From positions 1 to 64,000 of the forward strand of contig NZ_JABJQZ010000002.1 in assembly GCF_013155335.1 (NCBI RefSeq): a stretch of 64,000 bases of DNA, written 5' to 3'. This document shows, piece after piece, positions 35,575 to 44,676 of the stretch (within the stretch, counting starts at the first letter, position 1; each line of letters begins with the position of its first letter). Source of the stretch: Nocardioides sp. zg-1230. Lineage in GTDB: Bacteria > Actinomycetota > Actinomycetes > Propionibacteriales > Nocardioidaceae. Below the pieces are notes generated by a model that was not told the origin of the DNA, searched no databases, and saw only the letters and a list, made by a program, of their open reading frames with translations. The translations under genes were made by a program, and so were the position numbers.

Positions 35575-35928
35575 GTGCCCGTCATCGGCGTCGGCATCGA
35601 CGTGGTCGACATCGACCGCTTCGTCCAGTCCCTCGAGCGCACCCCGTCCCTGCGGGGGCGGCTGTTCACCGACGACGAGGCGTCGCGCCCACCGGCGTCG
35701 CTGGCGGCGCGCTTCGCCGCGAAGGAGGCGATGGCCAAGGCGCTCGGGGCGCCCGTCGGGATGGCGTGGCACGACGCCGAGATCGTCTCGGAGGAGACCG
35801 GGCGCCCGCGGTTCGAGATCCGCGGGACGGTCGCCGCCCGCGCGGAGGCGCTCGGGGTCGCCCACGTCCACGTCTCGCTGTCGCACGACGCCGGGATCGC
35901 CTCGGCCGTCGTGGTCCTGGAGAGCTGA
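35575..35928 (+). CDS. acpS: Holo-[acyl-carrier-protein] synthase
   Basis: 117 residues. It transfers 4'-phosphopantetheine from CoA to acyl carrier protein. [12 protein letters not shown] supplies the metal-binding Asp, [12 protein letters not shown] supplies the Glu and Lys of the active site, and [17 protein letters not shown] is the typical end. GTG start 15 bp after glmS, so probably in one operon with it and nnr. Confidence 0.95.
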   Translation: MPVIGVGIDVVDIDRFVQSLERTPSLRGRLFTDDEASRPPASLAARFAAKEAMAKALGAPVGMAWHDAEIVSEETGRPRFEIRGTVAARAEALGVAHVHVSLSHDAGIASAVVVLES

Positions 35929-35937
35929 GGAGCTGCC

Positions 35938-37338
35938 GTGCTGCGCGCCCACCTCGTCGAGGACGTACGTCGTGCAGAGGCGGCCGTGATGGCACGCCTG
36001 CCCGACGGCGCCCTGATGCAGCGCGCCGCCGCAGGCCTGTCCGCCGCCGTCCTCGACCTGCTCGGCGGCGGCTACGGCCGGCGGGTGCTCCTGCTCGTCG
36101 GACCCGGTGACAACGGTGGAGACGCCCTGTGGGCCGGCGCGCGGCTCGCAGCGCGCGGCGCGGCCGTCGAGGCGGTCCTGCTCGCCGACCGCGTGCACGC
36201 CGCCGGGCTCGCCGCGTTCGAGGCCGCCGGCGGACGGGCGACCCGCGACCTCGACGTCCTGCACCCTGCTCCCGACGTGCTCATCGACGGCATCGTCGGC
36301 ATCGGCGGTCGTCCGGGGCTGCGGCCGGACGCGATGGCGGCGCTGGAGCGCTTCCCCGCGGTGCCCGTGGTGGCGGTCGACGTGCCGTCCGGGGTCGACG
36401 TCGACGGCGGCACCCTCGACGGTCCGCACGTCGGCGCCGACCTGACGGTCACCTTCGGCACCCACAAGGTCGCCCACCTCGTCGACCCCGCCTGCCTCGC
36501 GAGCGGCACCGTCCACCTCGTCGACCTCGGCCTCGACGAGACCGACCTGGGCGCCCCGGCCGTCGAGGCGCTGCAGCCCGCCGACGTGCGTGAGCTGCTG
36601 CCGCGGCCCGACGTCGTCGCCCACAAGTACACCCGCGGCGTCGTCGGCGTCCGCGCGGGCTCGGGCACCTACCCGGGTGCCGCGCTGCTCGCCGTCGCCG
36701 GAGCCAACACGGGGCTGGTCGGGATGGTGCGCTACGCCGGGCCGCACGCCATTGCCGACACGGTGCGCAGCGCGCACCCCGAGGTGGTCGGCGAGGGCCG
36801 CGTCCAGGCCTGGGTGGTCGGTCCCGGCGGTGGCGACGACGCCGGCACGATGCTGGCCGAGGCCCGCGCCGACGACGTACCGGTCGTCGTCGACGCCGAC
36901 GCCCTGCGCCACGTCGACGGTCCGCTGCCCGGCGCCGTGCTGACCCCCCACGCCGGCGAGCTGGCCGCGATGCTGGGGGTCGAGCGCGAGGAGGTGGAGG
37001 CCTCGCCGCTCGCGCACGCGCGCGCCGCGGCCGACCGCTTCGGCTGCGTGGTGCTGCTCAAGGGCCACCACACCCTCGTCGCGGACCCGGACGGACGGGT
37101 GCGCGTGACCACCACCGGGGTGCCGTGGCTCGCCACCGCCGGGGCCGGCGACGTGCTCGCCGGCCTGGTCGGGGCCCTCCTGGCCGTCGGGCTCGCGCCG
37201 TACGACGCCGCGTCCGTCGGGTCGTGGCTGCACGGGGCCGCCGCCACCCAGGCGGCCGGAGGAGGACCGCTGACCGCGAGCCGCGTCGCGGTCCAGATCC
37301 CGCGGCTGGTGCGCGACACGCTGCAAGGTTTGGGATGA
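35938..37338 (+). CDS. nnr: Bifunctional NAD(P)HX epimerase / ADP-dependent NAD(P)HX dehydratase
   Basis: 466 residues joining two repair enzymes that rescue hydrated NADH and NADPH. The N-terminal YjeF domain (about 1-205) has LLVGPGDNGGDALWAG and VVAVDVPSGVDVDGG. The C-terminal ribokinase-like domain (about 220-466) has GSGTYPGAALLAVAGA, VLTPHAGELAAML, VVLLKGHHTLVADPDG and the catalytic GAGDVLAGLVGALLA. This is the usual actinobacterial fusion at this locus. It starts 9 bp after acpS, and its stop overlaps the alanine racemase start. Confidence 0.94.
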   Translation: MLRAHLVEDVRRAEAAVMARLPDGALMQRAAAGLSAAVLDLLGGGYGRRVLLLVGPGDNGGDALWAGARLAARGAAVEAVLLADRVHAAGLAAFEAAGGRATRDLDVLHPAPDVLIDGIVGIGGRPGLRPDAMAALERFPAVPVVAVDVPSGVDVDGGTLDGPHVGADLTVTFGTHKVAHLVDPACLASGTVHLVDLGLDETDLGAPAVEALQPADVRELLPRPDVVAHKYTRGVVGVRAGSGTYPGAALLAVAGANTGLVGMVRYAGPHAIADTVRSAHPEVVGEGRVQAWVVGPGGGDDAGTMLAEARADDVPVVVDADALRHVDGPLPGAVLTPHAGELAAMLGVEREEVEASPLAHARAAADRFGCVVLLKGHHTLVADPDGRVRVTTTGVPWLATAGAGDVLAGLVGALLAVGLAPYDAASVGSWLHGAAATQAAGGGPLTASRVAVQIPRLVRDTLQGLG

Positions 37339-38543
37339 TCGCTCGCATGAGCGATCCCGTGCCCTCACGCGCCGAGATCGTCGTCGACCTCGCTGCCGTT
37401 CGGCACAACGTCCGCATCCTCAAGGACCTCGTGAGCGTCGACGGTCCCGTCCAGCTGATGGTGGTCGTCAAGGCCGACGGCTACGGGCACGGCATGGTCG
37501 AGGTGGCCGCCACCGCCCGCGACGCAGGCGCCGACTGGCTCGGCGTCGCGACCCTCGAGGAGGCGCTCGCCCTCCGCGCCGCGGGCGACCACGGTCACCT
37601 GCTCTGCTGGCTCAGTGCCCCCGGTGACGACTTCGCCGCTGCCGTCGAGGCCGGGATCGAGCTGACCGCCTACTCCGTGGCCGAGCTCGAGGAGATCGCC
37701 GCGGTCGGCCCCGCGCGCGTGCAGCTGAAGGTCGACACCGGCCTGTCGCGTGGAGGAGCGCCCCGCTCGGAGTGGGAGCACCTGTTCGCGGTCGCGAGCG
37801 ACCTCGAGCGACAGGGGCGGATCACGGTCACCGGCCTCTGGTCGCACCTCGCCGCCAGTGACGAGCCCGCCCACCCGGCCAACGACGCCCAGGAGGCGGC
37901 GTTCCGCGAGGCACTCGCGCTGGCCGACGCAGCGGGGCTCGACCCTGACGTCACCCACCTGGCCAACTCCGCCGCGGCCCTGCTGCGGCCCTCGTCGCAC
38001 TTCGACCTGGTCCGCTGCGGCATCGCGACGTACGGCCTCGACCCGGCGCCCGGCACCACCCCACGCATCGGGCTGCGGCCCGCCATGACCGTCCGCGCCC
38101 GGCTCGTGATGAGCAAGGTCGTGCGGGCCGGGGAGGGGGTCTCCTACGGGCACACCTGGCACGCCGACGAGGACACCTCCATCGGGGTCGTGCCCGTCGG
38201 CTACGGCGAGGGGGTCCCGCGGGCCGCCGGCAACACCGCCCACGTCTGGGTCGAGGACTCGCAGCGACCGATCCGCGGCCGGGTGTGCATGGACCAGCTC
38301 GTCGTCGACCTCCACGGCGAGCTGCCGCCGACCGGGACCGAGGTCGTCCTCTTCGGCCCGGGCGACCGTGGCGAGCCCACCGCGCAGGACTGGGCCGACG
38401 CCGTCGACACGATCAGCTACGAGATCGTGACCCGGGTCGGCGGTCGGCTGACCCGCCGGCACGTCGACACGGACACCGACATCGACATCGAGACCGACCC
38501 CGACACCGACGAGACCGAGGTCTCCGGGAGGGCCACCCGTTGA
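37335..38543 (+). CDS. alr: Alanine racemase
   Basis: 402 residues. A PLP enzyme that makes D-alanine for peptidoglycan. The PLP lysine is in VVVKADGYGHG and the catalytic Tyr is in EGVSYGHTW; RCGIATYGL, RGRVCMDQLVVDL and DTISYEIVTRVG are also conserved. I chose the ATG at 37335, which overlaps the nnr stop and has AAGG 6 nt upstream; the ATG at 37347 is the alternative. The last 25 residues are an acidic Asp-Thr repeat (DTDTDIDIETDPDTDETE) not normal for the family. The stop overlaps the next start. Confidence 0.94.
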   Translation: MIARMSDPVPSRAEIVVDLAAVRHNVRILKDLVSVDGPVQLMVVVKADGYGHGMVEVAATARDAGADWLGVATLEEALALRAAGDHGHLLCWLSAPGDDFAAAVEAGIELTAYSVAELEEIAAVGPARVQLKVDTGLSRGGAPRSEWEHLFAVASDLERQGRITVTGLWSHLAASDEPAHPANDAQEAAFREALALADAAGLDPDVTHLANSAAALLRPSSHFDLVRCGIATYGLDPAPGTTPRIGLRPAMTVRARLVMSKVVRAGEGVSYGHTWHADEDTSIGVVPVGYGEGVPRAAGNTAHVWVEDSQRPIRGRVCMDQLVVDLHGELPPTGTEVVLFGPGDRGEPTAQDWADAVDTISYEIVTRVGGRLTRRHVDTDTDIDIETDPDTDETEVSGRATR

Positions 38544-39607
38544 GCATCAAGGGCCGCATCTTCGGCACCGTCGTGGGCGCAGCCGGCCTGGCCGCTGCTG
38601 CCGGCGCCGTGGGCATCGCGCGCCAGAACCGCGTCATCGGCAACCGTGTCGCCGGCGAGGAGGTGGAGTTCGGTGAGCTCCACAGCGCGCCGCGTGTGGT
38701 CGTCACCGACGACGCGGTCGACCTGCACGTCGAGATCGACGAGCCGGAGGACTTCGGTGGCCTGCCCGCCACCGACGACGACCTCACCGTCGTGTTCGTG
38801 CACGGCTACTCCCTCAACCTCGACTGCTGGCACTTCCAGCGCGCCGCCTACCGCGGCCAGGTGCGCACGGTCTTCTACGACCAGCGCAGCCACGGCCGGT
38901 CGGCACGCTCCGACGAGGAGCACTGCACGATCGAGCAGCTCGGCCACGACCTCCACCGCGTCATCGAGCACACGGTGCCGGGCCGGTGCGTGGTCGTCGG
39001 CCACTCGATGGGCGGGATGAGCGTCATCTCCCTCGCCGAGCACTACCCCGAGCTGTTCGGAGACAAGGTGGTCGGCGCGGCCCTGATGTCCACCACGGCC
39101 GGTGGCCTCGACCCCGGTCGCATCCTGTTCCCGATGCTGCCACTCGGCCTCGGTGGGCGGTTCGTCGGCCGCGCCGTGCGCACCCTCGACCGCGGGCACA
39201 AGATCGTCGACCTCGCCCGCGCGTGGGGCCACGCAGTCGCCGACGTGTTCACCGACCGCTACGCGTTCGGGACCGACCCCGTCCCCGCCTCGCACGTCGA
39301 GTTCGTCTTCTCGATGCTCGACGCGACGCCGTTCGCGGTGGTGGCCGACTTCTACCCCGCCTTCGCGACCCTCGACCACTTCGACCACCTCGAGCCGCTC
39401 GGCCGCGTCCCGACGTCGATCATCTGCGGCACCGAGGACAAGATCACCTCCATCGGGCACAGCCGCAAGCTGCACAGCCGGATCCCGGGCTCGAGCCTGC
39501 TGGAGTGCGAGGGCGCCGGTCACATGGTGCTGCTGGAGCAGCACAAGCAGGTCACCGCCGAGCTCGACGACCTGATCTCCCTCGCACAGGGGCAGGGTCT
39601 GCTGTGA
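38540..39607 (+). CDS. Alpha/beta hydrolase
   Basis: 355 residues. After a hydrophobic N-terminal helix (about 8-27, TVVGAAGLAAAAGAVGIA) that may anchor it to the membrane, the hydrolase fold begins with VVFVHGYSLNLDCWHFQ. The nucleophile elbow is VVGHSMGGMS (Ser), an Asp lies in CGTEDKITS and the catalytic His in GAGHMVLLEQH. The substrate is unknown, but the gene is conserved beside alr and tsaE in many actinobacteria. The TTG at 38540 overlaps the alr stop and has GGGAGG 8 nt upstream, which decides this start. GTGA overlap with the next gene. Confidence 0.88.
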   Translation: MSIKGRIFGTVVGAAGLAAAAGAVGIARQNRVIGNRVAGEEVEFGELHSAPRVVVTDDAVDLHVEIDEPEDFGGLPATDDDLTVVFVHGYSLNLDCWHFQRAAYRGQVRTVFYDQRSHGRSARSDEEHCTIEQLGHDLHRVIEHTVPGRCVVVGHSMGGMSVISLAEHYPELFGDKVVGAALMSTTAGGLDPGRILFPMLPLGLGGRFVGRAVRTLDRGHKIVDLARAWGHAVADVFTDRYAFGTDPVPASHVEFVFSMLDATPFAVVADFYPAFATLDHFDHLEPLGRVPTSIICGTEDKITSIGHSRKLHSRIPGSSLLECEGAGHMVLLEQHKQVTAELDDLISLAQGQGLL

Positions 39608-40494
39608 GCGTCGTCGTACGCCGGGTGGGTCCCGAGGCGGCCGCCGAGGTGCTCGCGGTCGTGAAGGCGGCGTTCGGGGCACGGCCCGTGCTCGACCCGC
39701 CGGCCGACGCGCTCGGCGAGGACCTCGGCTCCGTACGGCGCCTGCTCGCCCGGCGCGGGGGACTGCTCGCCGTGCTCGACGACCGGCCCGTGGGATGCGT
39801 CGTCCTCGACCCCGACCCCGACGGGCTGGTGCTGCGTCGCTTCGGGGTGACGCCCGACGCCCAGGGCAGGGGGGTGGCCTCCGCGCTGGTGGAGGCCGCC
39901 GTGGAGGCGGCCACCGGCCGCTCGGCGGTGCGGGTCGTCGCCCGCGAGGAGCTGCCCGGCACGGTCGCCTTCTGGGAGGCCCACGACTTCGTCGTCACCG
40001 GGGGCACGAGCCCCTACGTCGAGCTCGCCCGGTGGCTCGGCACGACCTTCGACGCCCCCGACGCCGAGACGATGCGTGACCTCGGCGCCCGCGTGGGCTC
40101 GGGCCTCGTCGCCGGCGACCTCGTGGTGCTGACCGGCGAGCTGGGGGCCGGCAAGACCACCTTCACCCAGGGCCTCGGGGAGGGCCTGGGAGTGCGCGGG
40201 GGCGTGACCTCACCGACGTTCGTCATCGCCCGTGTGCACCCGGCCCTGGGCGACGGGCCCGACCTCGTGCACGTCGACGCCTACCGCCTCGGCGGTCTCG
40301 ACGAGCTCGACGACCTCGACCTCGACGCCTCCCTCGACTCCGCCGTGACCGTGGTGGAGTGGGGAGCCGGCCTGGCCGCGAGCCTCGCCGACTCGCGACT
40401 CGAGGTCGTCATCGAGCGCGCCGTCGGCCACGCACCGACCACCGACGAGCTCGACCCACGCCGGGTTTCGCTGCGCTGGATCGTCGGCTCGTAG
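39604..40494 (+). CDS. tsaE: GNAT acetyltransferase fused to TsaE, ATPase of tRNA t6A synthesis
   Basis: 296 residues in two parts. Residues 1-140 are a GNAT domain (GVTPDAQGRGVASALVEAA, PGTVAFWEAHDFVVTG). Residues 148-296 are TsaE: Walker A GELGAGKTTFTQGLGEGLG, then TSPTFVIARVH, VHVDAYRLGG and VVEWGAGLA. TsaE with TsaB and TsaD attaches threonylcarbamoyl to A37 of ANN-decoding tRNAs. No stop or start separates the two halves. The GNAT part is unexplained: it may act on a ribosomal protein, as RimI in this operon does, or on another component. Normal TsaE is about 150 residues. GTG start overlaps the hydrolase stop. Confidence 0.88.
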   Translation: MSVVVRRVGPEAAAEVLAVVKAAFGARPVLDPPADALGEDLGSVRRLLARRGGLLAVLDDRPVGCVVLDPDPDGLVLRRFGVTPDAQGRGVASALVEAAVEAATGRSAVRVVAREELPGTVAFWEAHDFVVTGGTSPYVELARWLGTTFDAPDAETMRDLGARVGSGLVAGDLVVLTGELGAGKTTFTQGLGEGLGVRGGVTSPTFVIARVHPALGDGPDLVHVDAYRLGGLDELDDLDLDASLDSAVTVVEWGAGLAASLADSRLEVVIERAVGHAPTTDELDPRRVSLRWIVGS

Positions 40495-40517
40495 CCTCGA
40501 CCAGTAGCCTCGGCGCC

Positions 40518-41156
40518 GTGCTCCTCGCCTTCGACACCGCGACCCCGCTGGTCTCCGTCGCCCTCCACGACGGTGAGCGGGTCGTCGTCGAGCACTCGTC
40601 CGAGCAGCCGATGAAGCACGGCGAGCACCTCGCGCCGCTCATCGAGCGCTGCATGGGCGAGGCGGGCGTCGTCCGGCAGGACCTCACGGCCGTCGCCGTC
40701 GGGGTCGGCCCCGGTCCGTTCACCGGGCTGCGCGTCGGCGTGGTCACCGCACGCACCCTGGGGTTCGTGCTGGACGTCCCGGTCTACGGCGTCTGCTCCC
40801 TCGACGCCGTCGCGCTCGAGGTCGTCGGCAGCCGCACCACGCCCGGCAGCTTCCTCGTCGCCACCGACGCGCGACGCAAGGAGGTCTACCTCGCCTCCTA
40901 CGACGCGGACGCCCGGCGCCTCGAGGGGCCGGTCGTCACCCGGCCGGCCGAGGTCGCCACCGACGCTCCCGTGGCGGGCGCCGGCCCCGAGCTCTACCCC
41001 GACGCGTTCACGCACGCGATCGCCCCCGTCCGGCCGAGCGCTGGCTGGCTGGCTGCGGGCGTCGTGTCCGAGCTCGTAGACTTGCTCGACCCCGAGCCCC
41101 TCTACCTGCGCCGCCCCGACGCGGTCGCCGGCGCACCCAGAAAGCCCGTGTCGTGA
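40518..41156 (+). CDS. tsaB: tRNA t6A synthesis protein TsaB
   Basis: 212 residues. ASKHA-fold partner that stabilises TsaD: start LLAFDTATPLVSVALHDG, then GVGPGPFTGLRVGVVTARTL and ATDARRKEVYLASY. It lacks the metal-binding His pair of TsaD, as expected. The GTG at 40518 follows TAGCCT (40505-40510) with a 7-nt gap; the same hexamer is duplicated 15 bp upstream. A separate leaderless transcript may therefore begin here, inside the operon. The stop overlaps rimI by 4 bp. Confidence 0.94.
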   Translation: MLLAFDTATPLVSVALHDGERVVVEHSSEQPMKHGEHLAPLIERCMGEAGVVRQDLTAVAVGVGPGPFTGLRVGVVTARTLGFVLDVPVYGVCSLDAVALEVVGSRTTPGSFLVATDARRKEVYLASYDADARRLEGPVVTRPAEVATDAPVAGAGPELYPDAFTHAIAPVRPSAGWLAAGVVSELVDLLDPEPLYLRRPDAVAGAPRKPVS

Positions 41157-41608
41157 TCCGACCTGCCACCCTCGCCGACCTGCCGGCGCTCGTCGCCCTC
41201 GAGCAGGAGCTGTTCGGACCCGACGCGTGGAGCGAGGAGCTCGTCCGCCAGGAGATCGAGGGCCTCGGGCGCCGCTTCGTCGTCGCCGACGACCTCTCCG
41301 GCTACGCCGTCACGATGACCGCGGGCGACATCGTCGACCTGCTCCGCATCGGCGTACGTCCCGACGCACGGCGCACCGGCATCGCCTCGCGACTGCTCGA
41401 CGAGCTCCTCGTCGACACCGAGGGCGCCTCGCGGATGCTGCTGGAGGTGAGCGTGGCCAACGCCCCTGCCCTCGGGTTCTACGTGGCGCGGCAGTTCAGC
41501 GTGATCGACGTGCGCCCGCACTACTACCGCGACGGGTCCGAGGCGTTGGTGATGTGTCGCTGGTTGCCGGGCGCCGCCCGCGAGCACACGGCGACGGCCC
41601 ATGACTGA
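41153..41608 (+). CDS. rimI: Ribosomal protein bS18-alanine N-acetyltransferase RimI
   Basis: 151 residues. GNAT enzyme that acetylates the N-terminus of S18: [40 protein letters not shown] (acetyl-CoA loop), [19 protein letters not shown]. It is encoded between tsaB and tsaD, the conserved position in actinobacteria. GTG start overlaps the tsaB stop; it overlaps tsaD by 8 bp. Confidence 0.93.
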   Translation: MIRPATLADLPALVALEQELFGPDAWSEELVRQEIEGLGRRFVVADDLSGYAVTMTAGDIVDLLRIGVRPDARRTGIASRLLDELLVDTEGASRMLLEVSVANAPALGFYVARQFSVIDVRPHYYRDGSEALVMCRWLPGAAREHTATAHD

Positions 41609-42647
41609 CGAGCCGCTGGTCCTCGGCATCGAGACCTCCTGCGACGAGACGGGGGTCGGCATCGTCCGGGGGCACACCCTGCTGGCGGACACGGTCGCCA
41701 GCAGTGTCGAGGAGCACGCCCGCTTCGGCGGCGTCGTGCCGGAGGTCGCCAGCCGCGCCCACCTCGAGGCGATGGTCCCGACGATCGAGCGCGCCGCGGA
41801 GACGGCCGGCATCGCGCTCAGCGACATCGACGCCGTCGCCGTCACCAGCGGCCCCGGCCTGGCCGGGGCGCTGCTGGTCGGCGTGGCGAGCGCGAAGGCA
41901 CTGGCGCTCGGCCTGGGCAAGCCGATCTACGGCGTCAACCACCTCGCTGCGCACGTCGCGGTCGACCAGCTCGAGCACGGTCCGCTGCCCGAGCCGTGCC
42001 TGGCCATGCTCGTCTCCGGTGGCCATTCGAGCCTGCTGGAGGTCACCGACGTCACCGTCGGGGTCGAGCCCATGGGCTCGACGATCGACGACGCGGCGGG
42101 GGAGGCCTTCGACAAGGTCGCCCGGCTGCTCGGCCTGCCGTTCCCCGGCGGGCCCCACATCGACAAACAGGCGCGCAGCGGCAACAGCGTCGCCATCGAC
42201 TTCCCGCGTGGTCTCACCAGCCGCCGCGACCTCGAGCGGCACCGCTTCGACTTCTCCTTCTCCGGGCTCAAGACCGCCGTTGCGCGCTGGGTCGAGACGC
42301 AGCAGCGTGAGGGCGCCACGATCGACGTCGCCGACGTCGCGGCGTCCTTCCAGGAGGCGGTGTGCGACGTGCTGACCCGCAAGGCGATCGACGCGGCCAC
42401 CAGTCGCGGGATCGAGGACATCCTCATCGGCGGCGGTGTGGCCGCCAACAGCCGGCTGCGCGCGATGGCCGAGGAGCGGGCCGCAGCGCAGGGCATCCGC
42501 GTGCGCGTGCCGCGGCCGGGCCTGTGCACCGACAACGGCGCCATGGTCGCCGCCCTGGGTGCCGAGCTCGTCGCCCGAGGTCGTACGCCGTCCCTGCTCG
42601 ACCTGCCGGCCGACTCCTCACAGCCGATCACCACCGTCGTCGCCTGA
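41601..42647 (+). CDS. tsaD: tRNA N6-adenosine threonylcarbamoyltransferase TsaD
   Basis: 348 residues, full length. Catalytic subunit that transfers threonylcarbamoyl to A37. Start [17 protein letters not shown], metal ligands in [40 protein letters not shown] and [12 protein letters not shown]. It ends the block rplM to tsaD that is conserved in actinobacteria; a weak hairpin follows. In related genomes groES-groEL comes next; here about 10.7 kb intervenes. Confidence 0.96.
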   Translation: MTDEPLVLGIETSCDETGVGIVRGHTLLADTVASSVEEHARFGGVVPEVASRAHLEAMVPTIERAAETAGIALSDIDAVAVTSGPGLAGALLVGVASAKALALGLGKPIYGVNHLAAHVAVDQLEHGPLPEPCLAMLVSGGHSSLLEVTDVTVGVEPMGSTIDDAAGEAFDKVARLLGLPFPGGPHIDKQARSGNSVAIDFPRGLTSRRDLERHRFDFSFSGLKTAVARWVETQQREGATIDVADVAASFQEAVCDVLTRKAIDAATSRGIEDILIGGGVAANSRLRAMAEERAAAQGIRVRVPRPGLCTDNGAMVAALGAELVARGRTPSLLDLPADSSQPITTVVA

Positions 42648-42664
42648 CGGGCCGACATGACGAA

Positions 42665-42688
42665 GGCCCCCGCCCGAGAGCGGGGACC
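42665..42688. terminator. Weak hairpin after tsaD
   Basis: A 6-bp GC stem (42668-42673 with 42680-42685) that can extend with GG/CC across a mismatch, and a 6-nt loop. It sits between the convergent tsaD and type VII-like genes. Confidence 0.5.
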
Positions 42689-42718
42689 TGCATCACGAAC
42701 ACCCGAACGAGGCGATGC

Positions 42719-44230
42719 TCAGTCGAGGACTCCGGGAGCGACGTCGTCGTCACCGAGCCAGTCCTGCTCGTAGACGAGGCTGTCGCGCTCGGTCGCCTGG
42801 TCACGGTCGCCCTTGCGGCCGCCGCGACCCGAAGCGCCGCCGGCACCCGCCCCGCGAGCACCGCTCGAGCCCCGGCCACCGGAGCCCTGGGCAGCGCCGC
42901 GGCCACCGGCCGAGCCGGCCGCGCGACCGCCGGCGGAGCCGGCGCCACGGGCGCCGGCAGCACCCGCGCCGCGGGCGGAGGCCGACCCGGCGCCGCGGGC
43001 AGCAGCGGAGGAGCCGGCCGAGGCGCCGCGGGCAGCCGGGCTGCCGGCCGACGCGCCGCGTGAGGCTGCCGAGCCGGTGGCGCCGGCGGGACGCGAGAGC
43101 GCACCCGCGCTGGCGCTGCGACCGGTCGCGCCGATCGGGCGGGCCGGCGAGCCGCCGGTCGGGGCAGGAGCCGAACCGGCGCGGATGCCGCCGGCCATGC
43201 CGCTGGCGCCGCCGGCGGCACCCGCAGCGCCCAGGGCAGCCGCGTTCACGCCGCCGGTCGACCCGCCAGCCGTCACGCCGCCGGGAGCCTGCCCCGCGGT
43301 GGGGTTGTAGGTGACCCCGCTCTGGGACGAACCGCCCACGGTGGTCGTGGGGCCCGGGACGTCGGTCGGGTGCGTCGGGTGGGTCGGGGTGGTGATCGGG
43401 TTGCGCGGCTGCTGCGGGTCCACCGGGTCCACCGGGTCCACCGGCTTCTCGGGTCGCTCGGGCTTCTCGGGCCGCTCGGGCTTCTCGGGGTCCTCCTCGA
43501 AGACCGGCTCGCCCCGGACGACGCCGTCGGTCCGAACCCCGGTCTCGCCACCGGGACGGTCTGGAGTGGTCGGGTCGGGCGTGCCGGGGGTCGAGGGCGT
43601 CACGGGGAGCGAGGGGCTGGACGGGCTGCTGGGCACGGACGGCGGCGGCTCGGTCGGGTCGGGCTGTCCGTGGATCGCCTTCATCGGCGGGATCGAGCCG
43701 AGGAACACGGCGTCGAGCTTCTGCGTCCACTGCGCGGCCGCGGCCTCCTGTGCCGCCCGGGCCGCGTTGTAGGACGCCATCTCCTGGTTGGCGGCCTGCC
43801 GCTTGGTGGCCTCGGCCTGGATCTCCTCCGGCGTGGGCGGTGCGCCCGGCGACGGGGTGGGTGCCGTGTAGGGCGGCGGCTGCTGGAGGTCGGCCATGCC
43901 CGCCTCGGCGGTCTTGGCGTTGGCCATCACCCGCGCGGTGTCCTTGAGCGCGTCGCCGCCGGCGACGAGGCGAGTGCCCTTCTCCTCCATGCTGGACGAC
44001 GACGCCTCGAAGGCCGCCAGCAGGGCGTCGGCCATCATCCCGGACAGGCCGCCCTCCTGGCCCTCGCCCTCACCGTCGCGGACCTGCCTGGCGCCGCGGC
44101 GCAGGACCTCGGCGGTCTCGGCGAGGATGTAGCCGCAGTGCCTCCAGTTGTCGCCCGCGAGGTCGCTGGCCTCGTCCTTGGCGCCCGTGAGGTAGGTGCG
44201 CAGGCGGGCGCGCTCGGGTCCGTGGGTCAT
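42719..44230 (-). CDS. PPE-like / type VII secretion-associated Ala-Gly-rich protein
   Basis: 503 residues. N-terminal 110 residues are helical (AKDEASDLAGDNWRHCGYIL, AEVLRRGARQVRDG, FEASSSSMEEKGTRLVAGG), then a region rich in Pro, Thr, Asp and Glu (KPERPEKPERPEKP, PVDPVDPVDP), then about 180 residues of Ala-Gly-Ser-Arg repeats such as ARGAGSASARGAGAAGARG. The end is EQDWLGDDDVAPGVLD. Helical N-terminus, disordered middle and acidic Trp-containing tail resemble the long partners of WXG100-type proteins in actinobacteria, which also tend to end in a PPVID-like motif. Secretion by an ESX system is inferred; no ESX machinery is in the window. The ATG overlaps the stop of the small gene upstream. 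Confidence 0.7.
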   Translation of the reverse strand: MTHGPERARLRTYLTGAKDEASDLAGDNWRHCGYILAETAEVLRRGARQVRDGEGEGQEGGLSGMMADALLAAFEASSSSMEEKGTRLVAGGDALKDTARVMANAKTAEAGMADLQQPPPYTAPTPSPGAPPTPEEIQAEATKRQAANQEMASYNAARAAQEAAAAQWTQKLDAVFLGSIPPMKAIHGQPDPTEPPPSVPSSPSSPSLPVTPSTPGTPDPTTPDRPGGETGVRTDGVVRGEPVFEEDPEKPERPEKPERPEKPVDPVDPVDPQQPRNPITTPTHPTHPTDVPGPTTTVGGSSQSGVTYNPTAGQAPGGVTAGGSTGGVNAAALGAAGAAGGASGMAGGIRAGSAPAPTGGSPARPIGATGRSASAGALSRPAGATGSAASRGASAGSPAARGASAGSSAAARGAGSASARGAGAAGARGAGSAGGRAAGSAGGRGAAQGSGGRGSSGARGAGAGGASGRGGRKGDRDQATERDSLVYEQDWLGDDDVAPGVLD

Positions 44231-44676
44231 CAGGCACCGTCCCCTGCGGCCGGCGGCTCGGTGTACCGGCCGTCGCCCATGGTGCTGCTCGCGGACTGGT
44301 CGCGCGCGTGGTCGATGGTGTCGTTGACCTGGGCGAGCGCGGCCGCACGAGTCGTCATCTCGGCGTTGGTGCTGCCGTCGACGCCCTGGACCTCGTCGGC
44401 CCAGAGCTTGATGGCGTCGCTGTAGCCGCGCAGGGAGTCGGCGAGCTTCTGGAACTCGTCCTCGGCCTCCTGGTGCGCCATCTGGGCGTTCACGCCGAGG
44501 CGGTGGCCGGTGGTGGAGCCGCCGAAGTGCTCCGTCCCCACGGGGGTGACCCTCGTGCCACCGAGGCCGTCGGAGGTGCTGGTCAGCAGTGCGGTGATGC
44601 TCTGGATGAGGCTCTCGGGCGCGTTGATGCCCCTCATCACATCGGTCACGAGTCCTACGTCGGCAGCGGTCAGCAT
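44230..44676 (-). CDS. Small helical protein, probable partner of the PPE-like protein
   Basis: 148 residues, helical, without signal peptide or membrane segment. QMAHQEAEDEFQKLADSLRG, then YSDAIKLWADEVQG, suggests a long amphipathic helix like ESX substrates or chaperones, but there is no WXG motif, so it is not a standard WXG100 protein. It overlaps the next gene by 3-4 bases, implying a stoichiometric pair. I prefer the ATG at 44676 (GGGGGA just upstream); the frame is open to 44733. Confidence 0.6.
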   Translation of the reverse strand: MLTAADVGLVTDVMRGINAPESLIQSITALLTSTSDGLGGTRVTPVGTEHFGGSTTGHRLGVNAQMAHQEAEDEFQKLADSLRGYSDAIKLWADEVQGVDGSTNAEMTTRAAALAQVNDTIDHARDQSASSTMGDGRYTEPPAAGDGA

